Assembly: GCA_027485405.1 (NCBI GenBank)
Contig: JAIXRB010000125.1
Coordinates: forward strand, 1 to 8,755
Source: Leptospiraceae bacterium
Lineage (GTDB): Bacteria > Spirochaetota > Leptospiria > Leptospirales > Leptospiraceae
Direction: 5' to 3'
Length of the DNA: 8,755 nt
The notes under the pieces are model-generated. The model was not told where the DNA came from, ran no database searches, and saw only the letters and a program-made list of their open reading frames with translations. Both the position numbers and the translations under genes were made by a program. Numbering within the stretch: the first letter of the stretch is position 1; each line of letters starts with the position of its first letter. Below are positions 5,874 through 8,755 of this stretch, one piece after another.

Positions 5874-6387
5874 ACCAATCCTCCCAATGAAGGACTTCAA
5901 TGGTCCTCTGCACCAAATCCCAATTGCCAACGAATTGAGAGATGAATGGCACCAGAACTTCTTCTTTTTCGGGACTGCGGAAGACCAAGATACTGTGCAC
6001 GGGGTGGTCCTTTACTTCGCTAATGGAGTAGCCTAGCCTTTGTTTCTTTTGAATATCATAGGCTTCTAGTCCTACAAGATCTTTCACCAGGATTTCGCCT
6101 TTTTTTAGGGGGATGTTTGCCAAAAGCAATGAATCACACAAAGCTTCTGCTCGAGTGAGTGCCTTGGCGGATTCTGGGTTTTCAATTCCTGAAACTTTTA
6201 AGATCCAGAATTTTGAAGCTTTCTTGGCGGAAAGTATACGAATGTGATTCGAAGGTTGGTTTTTGAATTGGAGTTGGATCTCTAACGGGTATGTGCAGAA
6301 GTCCAGGGCATCACCAGACGGATAAAAACTAATATGCCCTTTCACTCCATGTGGCTTTCCAAAAAAGCCAATGGAAGTGAATTCCAT
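5863..6387 (-). CDS. rimM: Ribosome maturation factor RimM
   Basis: RimM binds ribosomal protein S19 and helps mature the head of the 30S subunit. The 174-residue length is normal. The N-terminal barrel shows IGFFGKPHGVKGHISFYP (6-23), the family's 'G-HG-KG' start. The middle region has KVSGIENPESAKALTRAEAL (64-83). The C-terminal PRC barrel begins with ILVKDLVGLEAYD (99-111) and includes LGYSISEVKDHPVHSILVF and VLVPFISQFV. The ATG shares its A with the stop of the upstream KH gene (TAATG) and has no clear binding site of its own, so translation is probably coupled. Confidence 0.95.
   Translation of the reverse strand: MEFTSIGFFGKPHGVKGHISFYPSGDALDFCTYPLEIQLQFKNQPSNHIRILSAKKASKFWILKVSGIENPESAKALTRAEALCDSLLLANIPLKKGEILVKDLVGLEAYDIQKKQRLGYSISEVKDHPVHSILVFRSPEKEEVLVPFISQFVGNWDLVQRTIEVLHWEDWFAV
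5880..5885 (-). promoter_or_regulatory. Ribosome binding site deciding the trmD start
   Basis: GGGAGG lies 6 bases before TTG 5873, inside the end of rimM. It supports the TTG start over an in-frame ATG 57 bases upstream (5930), which would add 19 residues that do not belong to TrmD. Confidence 0.8.
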
Positions 6388-6623
6388 TAGTCAACTATTT
6401 CTAAAGTGAAGTTTTTTCCTTGTTTGACGGCGGCGGCTTGGAGAACAGTTCGAAGCGATTTAGCTATGCGTCCATTCTTTCCGATTACTTTACCCAGGTC
6501 TTTGTCTGCAACCCGAAGCTCTATAACCGTTTCTTCTGTGCCCCCATGCTCTTGGATGGAGATTTCCTCTGGGTGATCCACCAGGGATGTAACAATATAT
6601 CTTAACAGTGGTTCCATTGACAT
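6387..6623 (-). CDS. khpA: KH-domain RNA-binding protein (KhpA / YlqC family)
   Basis: This 78-residue protein is a single type II KH domain of the KhpA/YlqC family, which sits between rpsP and rimM in many bacteria. The RNA-contacting loop GKVIGKNGR is at 44-52. The N-terminus LLRYIVTSLVDHPEEISI (6-23) is typical. In Gram-positive bacteria KhpA pairs with KhpB and affects cell elongation and RNA binding; no such partner gene is in view. There are two candidate starts: ATG 6623, one base after the rpsP stop, and ATG 6617, which matches the family N-terminus (MEPLLRYIV) slightly better. The difference is two residues. Confidence 0.92.
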   Translation of the reverse strand: MSMEPLLRYIVTSLVDHPEEISIQEHGGTEETVIELRVADKDLGKVIGKNGRIAKSLRTVLQAAAVKQGKNFTLEIVD

Positions 6624-6624
6624 C

Positions 6625-6879
6625 TTACTTTAGTTTGTCTAGGATACCTTGTTTTTTTAAGAGGGCTTTTACTGTTTCTGTGGGTTGTGCACCCTTTTTG
6701 AGCCAGGAGACAACTAGTTCTTCCTTTAGGTTCAATTGGCTTTTGATTGGTGCAGACGGGTGGTAGTGACCGATTGATTCTATGTATCTACCATCTCTGG
6801 GAGACGTGCTTTTAGCCACTACGATCTTGTAGTGAGCATCATTCTTTGCACCAGTTCTTTGAAGCCTCAATTTAACCAA
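6625..6879 (-). CDS. rpsP: Small-subunit ribosomal protein S16
   Basis: bS16 is an early-to-middle assembly protein of the 30S subunit. The 84-residue chain has the normal length and pattern: MVKLRLQRTGAKNDAHYKIVVA at the start, STSPRDGRYIESIGHY in the middle, and VSWLKKGAQPTETVKALLKKQGI near the end. The start is TTG 6879, supported by GAGG (6890-6887) 7 bases upstream and by the highly conserved MVKLRL. It is the first gene after the only sizeable gap in this part of the run, so the ribosomal block may start its own transcript here. Confidence 0.97.
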   Translation of the reverse strand: MVKLRLQRTGAKNDAHYKIVVAKSTSPRDGRYIESIGHYHPSAPIKSQLNLKEELVVSWLKKGAQPTETVKALLKKQGILDKLK

Positions 6880-6898
6880 AGGAATACCTCTTTCTAGC

Positions 6899-6927
6899 CA
6901 ATCTTTTAAAATTTCGCCCTAAGTCAA
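6899..6927 (-). promoter_or_regulatory. Possible promoter ahead of rpsP
   Basis: The 54-base gap between rpe and rpsP contains TTGACT (6927-6922), one base off the consensus -35. The best -10 is AAGATT (6905-6900) at a 16-base spacing and matches only 3 of 6 positions. The gap is AT-rich there. The context, just before a ribosomal protein block, favours a promoter, but the -10 is poor. Confidence 0.25.
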
Positions 6928-6933
6928 CGGGAT

Positions 6934-7587
6934 TTATACAGATCCACTGGCGAGTGCTTTCAATTTTTCACCCTGCGAATTGGGACCCTCAGCTTTGAAT
7001 AGCCCAGAACCAACAACGGCAATATCGACCCCCAATCGGGAAAGCTCGGCAATGTTTGATTCATTCACTCCTCCATCCACTTCCAACTGGATTCCGAAGG
7101 GTTGTGTCAGAGCCCTGGCTTTTTGGATCTTTTCAAACCCGTTTTTTATGAACGATTGCCCATAAAAACCAGGATCTACTGTCATAATCAAAACCAAATC
7201 AACATAGGGAAGAAGAGGCACAATGGACTCAATCGGAGTCGCAGGGTTCAAAGTGATCCCGACTTTTGAACCTGATGACCTGATTTCATCAGAAAGACGA
7301 ACTCCGAAATGAGTGGTTTCCAAATGAAAAGTAATGCAGTAAGGCTTTAGCTCATAGTACCGGTTTGCGTGAGCCTCTGGATTCTTTACCATCAAGTGCA
7401 CATCCAAAGGGATGGCAGTATGCTTTTTTACTTCTTTAGTAAATGCTTCTCCAAAAGAAATCTGAGGAACAAAGTTTCCATCCATAACATCAATATGAAT
7501 TAGATCAACAGACTTTGGGTCTAGCTGGGGGAGGATGTTTTTTAAATTGGTTAGCTCTGCCGCTAAAATGGAGGCTGAGATTTTCAT
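6934..7587 (-). CDS. rpe: Ribulose-phosphate 3-epimerase
   Basis: This enzyme interconverts ribulose 5-phosphate and xylulose 5-phosphate in the pentose phosphate pathway. The 217 residues form a TIM barrel with every family motif: SASILAAEL (4-12), HIDVMDGNFVP (31-41, metal-binding His31 and catalytic Asp33), DVHLMV (62-67, His64), MTVDPGFYGQSF (135-146), VDGGV (170-174, Asp171) and VGSGLF (192-197) for phosphate binding. ATG 7587 has AGGAG (7601-7597) 9 bases upstream, located in the end of the PASTA gene, one base after its stop. Co-transcription with the PASTA gene and fmt is likely. Confidence 0.96.
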   Translation of the reverse strand: MKISASILAAELTNLKNILPQLDPKSVDLIHIDVMDGNFVPQISFGEAFTKEVKKHTAIPLDVHLMVKNPEAHANRYYELKPYCITFHLETTHFGVRLSDEIRSSGSKVGITLNPATPIESIVPLLPYVDLVLIMTVDPGFYGQSFIKNGFEKIQKARALTQPFGIQLEVDGGVNESNIAELSRLGVDIAVVGSGLFKAEGPNSQGEKLKALASGSV

Positions 7588-7588
7588 T

Positions 7589-8590
7589 TTAGTAATCTCC
7601 TTTGAATCGCCATTCTTTTGCTAGTCCAGTTTCTTTGCCGACGAGAGAGACGACCGATGGTTTTTCCTTGTAAAAAACAAAATAGAATAACTCATCTGGT
7701 AGAAAACTCTGTGATCGCAAAAGTTCTTTTTTAACTTCTGTATCACCTTCTTTTTTTGTAATGTAGAGAGAATAGATGTCTTTATCGTCTATTTCGTATT
7801 TTACGGTTTCATAACCAGCAAGCAAAGATTCACTTGGTTCTAAATAAAAACTAGAAATAAGAACTTGGGAGCCCTTTTCTTCGACTTTTTCAACCAAACC
7901 ATTTTGGTTTCGAAACTCGGGCTTTTTCGGCAAAGCAAATCTAAAGGGAATTTTGTTCCGAAGCAATGCCTCCGTTACAAAGTGAACTGGCTTACCGGGG
8001 CTAATTGATTCTTTCTCTTTGAAGAAGGATGACTGTTTGTCTGGATTTTCTGTGACTAGTAAATAGACTTTTTCAGCAGAAGTAGTTTTTTTTCCAGCAT
8101 GCGGGATTTGATCGATGACGCTATCGATGGGTTCATCACCTAGTGGAGGAACGTAAACGATTCCGCCGATGGACATGTTGACGTAAATTTCACCAGAGAG
8201 AACTTTTTCCAACATAACTTTTGCCTGGGTGAGATTTTGGCCTTTGACATCTGGCATTGTGATGCGATCAAATCCAAGGTTGACTGTGAGATACACTTTA
8301 GATCCAGCTTCCACTTCTTTTCCAGGGTCGATGGATTGAGCGAGAATGATTCCATCGGTTTTTTCTGGGATTCGAATTTCTTCGATGCGAACCTTTAGCT
8401 GTTTTCTCTGCAATTCGTTATGAATTTCGATATAGGACTTTCCGATTAGGTCAGGCATGACGATTTTTTGATCGTTTTTTAATGATACGACGACCACCGA
8501 GAAAGCTCCTAAAAAAAACACCAAAAGTCCCAAAAGTAAAAATAGTACATAACCGCTATAAGGCAGTATTTTCCAAAATTTCTCTTTCAA
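7589..8590 (-). CDS. Membrane-anchored PASTA-domain protein without a kinase
   Basis: This 333-residue protein has a short cytoplasmic N-terminus (MKEKFWKILPYSGY) and one membrane helix (about 14-37), with the rest predicted to be periplasmic. Two PASTA domains follow: about 43-105 (VMPDLIGKSYIEIHNEL ... ILAQSIDPGKEVEAGS ... VYLTVN) and about 110-181 (TMPDVKGQNLTQAKVML ... VIDQIPHAGKKT ... VYLLVT). Residues 182-333 contain a further region, perhaps one degraded PASTA unit (PVHFVTEALLRNKIPF) plus an unrecognised C-terminal part. PASTA domains bind peptidoglycan or muropeptides in Ser/Thr kinases and penicillin-binding proteins, but no kinase or transpeptidase domain is present. The start TTG 8590 overlaps the fmt stop as TTGA, with GAGGAAGGA (8604-8596) 5 bases upstream. 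It probably links cell-wall state to something unknown. Confidence 0.88.
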   Translation of the reverse strand: MKEKFWKILPYSGYVLFLLLGLLVFFLGAFSVVVVSLKNDQKIVMPDLIGKSYIEIHNELQRKQLKVRIEEIRIPEKTDGIILAQSIDPGKEVEAGSKVYLTVNLGFDRITMPDVKGQNLTQAKVMLEKVLSGEIYVNMSIGGIVYVPPLGDEPIDSVIDQIPHAGKKTTSAEKVYLLVTENPDKQSSFFKEKESISPGKPVHFVTEALLRNKIPFRFALPKKPEFRNQNGLVEKVEEKGSQVLISSFYLEPSESLLAGYETVKYEIDDKDIYSLYITKKEGDTEVKKELLRSQSFLPDELFYFVFYKEKPSVVSLVGKETGLAKEWRFKGDY

Positions 8591-8755
8591 TTCAGTCCTT
8601 CCTCATCCAAAAGTCTCATTCCATTTATAAAATCTTTTGCAGAAACGGGATTTTTCCCTTCTAATTGAAGCTCTTCTAGTCCGAGAAGATTGAGATCTCC
8701 CGCTACACAGAATAACTTTTTTTTGTCTAAAACCAAAAGCTGACCAGGAACAAAA
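8587..8755 (-). CDS. fmt: Methionyl-tRNA formyltransferase, C-terminal end only
   Basis: The last 55 residues are visible; the rest lies beyond the window. They run FVPGQLLVLDKKKLFCVAGD and then LNLLGLEELQLEGKNPVSAKDFINGMRL. This matches the C-terminal domain of Fmt, whose ending has the pattern 'L-L--LQ-EGK-PMSA-DFLNG'. Fmt formylates initiator Met-tRNA for translation start. The stop TGA (8589-8587) overlaps the TTG start of the PASTA gene by four bases. Confidence 0.87.
   Translation of the reverse strand, partial: FVPGQLLVLDKKKLFCVAGDLNLLGLEELQLEGKNPVSAKDFINGMRLLDEEGLN

Noticed and set aside
5874..5930. ATG 5930 as the trmD start
   Set aside because: The added 19 residues are the shadow of the rimM end and do not match TrmD; TTG 5873 has GGGAGG at ideal spacing.
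8140..8355. Second minus-strand frame inside the PASTA gene
   Set aside because: It is an alternative frame of a well-supported coding region with no motif.
1..8755. Mobile element, CRISPR or defence island
   Set aside because: No transposase, integrase, direct terminal repeats, spacer-repeat array or defence-type gene is visible; apart from ComM, the two flagellar-type genes and the small gene, the content is ordinary housekeeping.

Overview
The window looks like chromosomal housekeeping DNA from a spirochaete, most likely Leptospira (inference). The basis is AT-leaning sequence, several well-supported TTG starts, a lipoprotein signal with a spirochaetal-type lipobox, and the gene order. 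That order is fmt, PASTA protein, rpe, rpsP, KH protein, rimM, trmD, rplS, rnhB, a FliK-like protein, a FlhB-like protein, an HD-GYP-like protein and yraN. It resembles the Bacillus rpsP-ylqC-rimM-trmD-rplS-rnhB-ylqG-ylqH layout. The species was not identified by any search.

Left edge (1-289): the 5' part of a divergent lipoprotein gene on the minus strand, then a gap of about 140 bases with no gene. Next comes comM on the plus strand (290-1729), an AAA+ helicase of the natural-transformation and branch-migration type. Its last 14 bases overlap, tail to tail, a 66-residue minus-strand gene (1716-1916) whose C-terminus faintly resembles spirochaetal FlgM. The 103-base gap 1917-2019 holds two adjacent small hairpins.

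From 2020 to the right edge, every gene lies on the minus strand in one tightly packed run that reads from right to left. It starts with the end of fmt, a membrane-anchored PASTA protein and rpe. A 54-base gap with a possible promoter follows. Then come rpsP (S16), a KhpA-type KH protein, rimM, trmD, rplS (L19) and rnhB, which serve ribosome assembly, tRNA modification and RNA/DNA hybrid processing. The run ends with a small FliK-like protein, an orphan FlhB cytoplasmic domain, a degenerate HD-GYP protein and YraN. Junctions such as TTGA, TAATG and ATGA overlaps point to translational coupling.

The points most worth checking are these. rnhB lacks any ATG, GTG or TTG ahead of its catalytic motif and lies in frame with rplS behind a single TAA. 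The HD-GYP protein has lost the His of its HD pair. TrmD carries Glu at the catalytic Asp position and Tyr at a conserved Arg position. The orphan FlhB domain begins where FlhB self-cleaves and is paired with a FliK-like gene. I see no CRISPR array, insertion sequence, tRNA or rRNA, and no convincing defence or mobile system.
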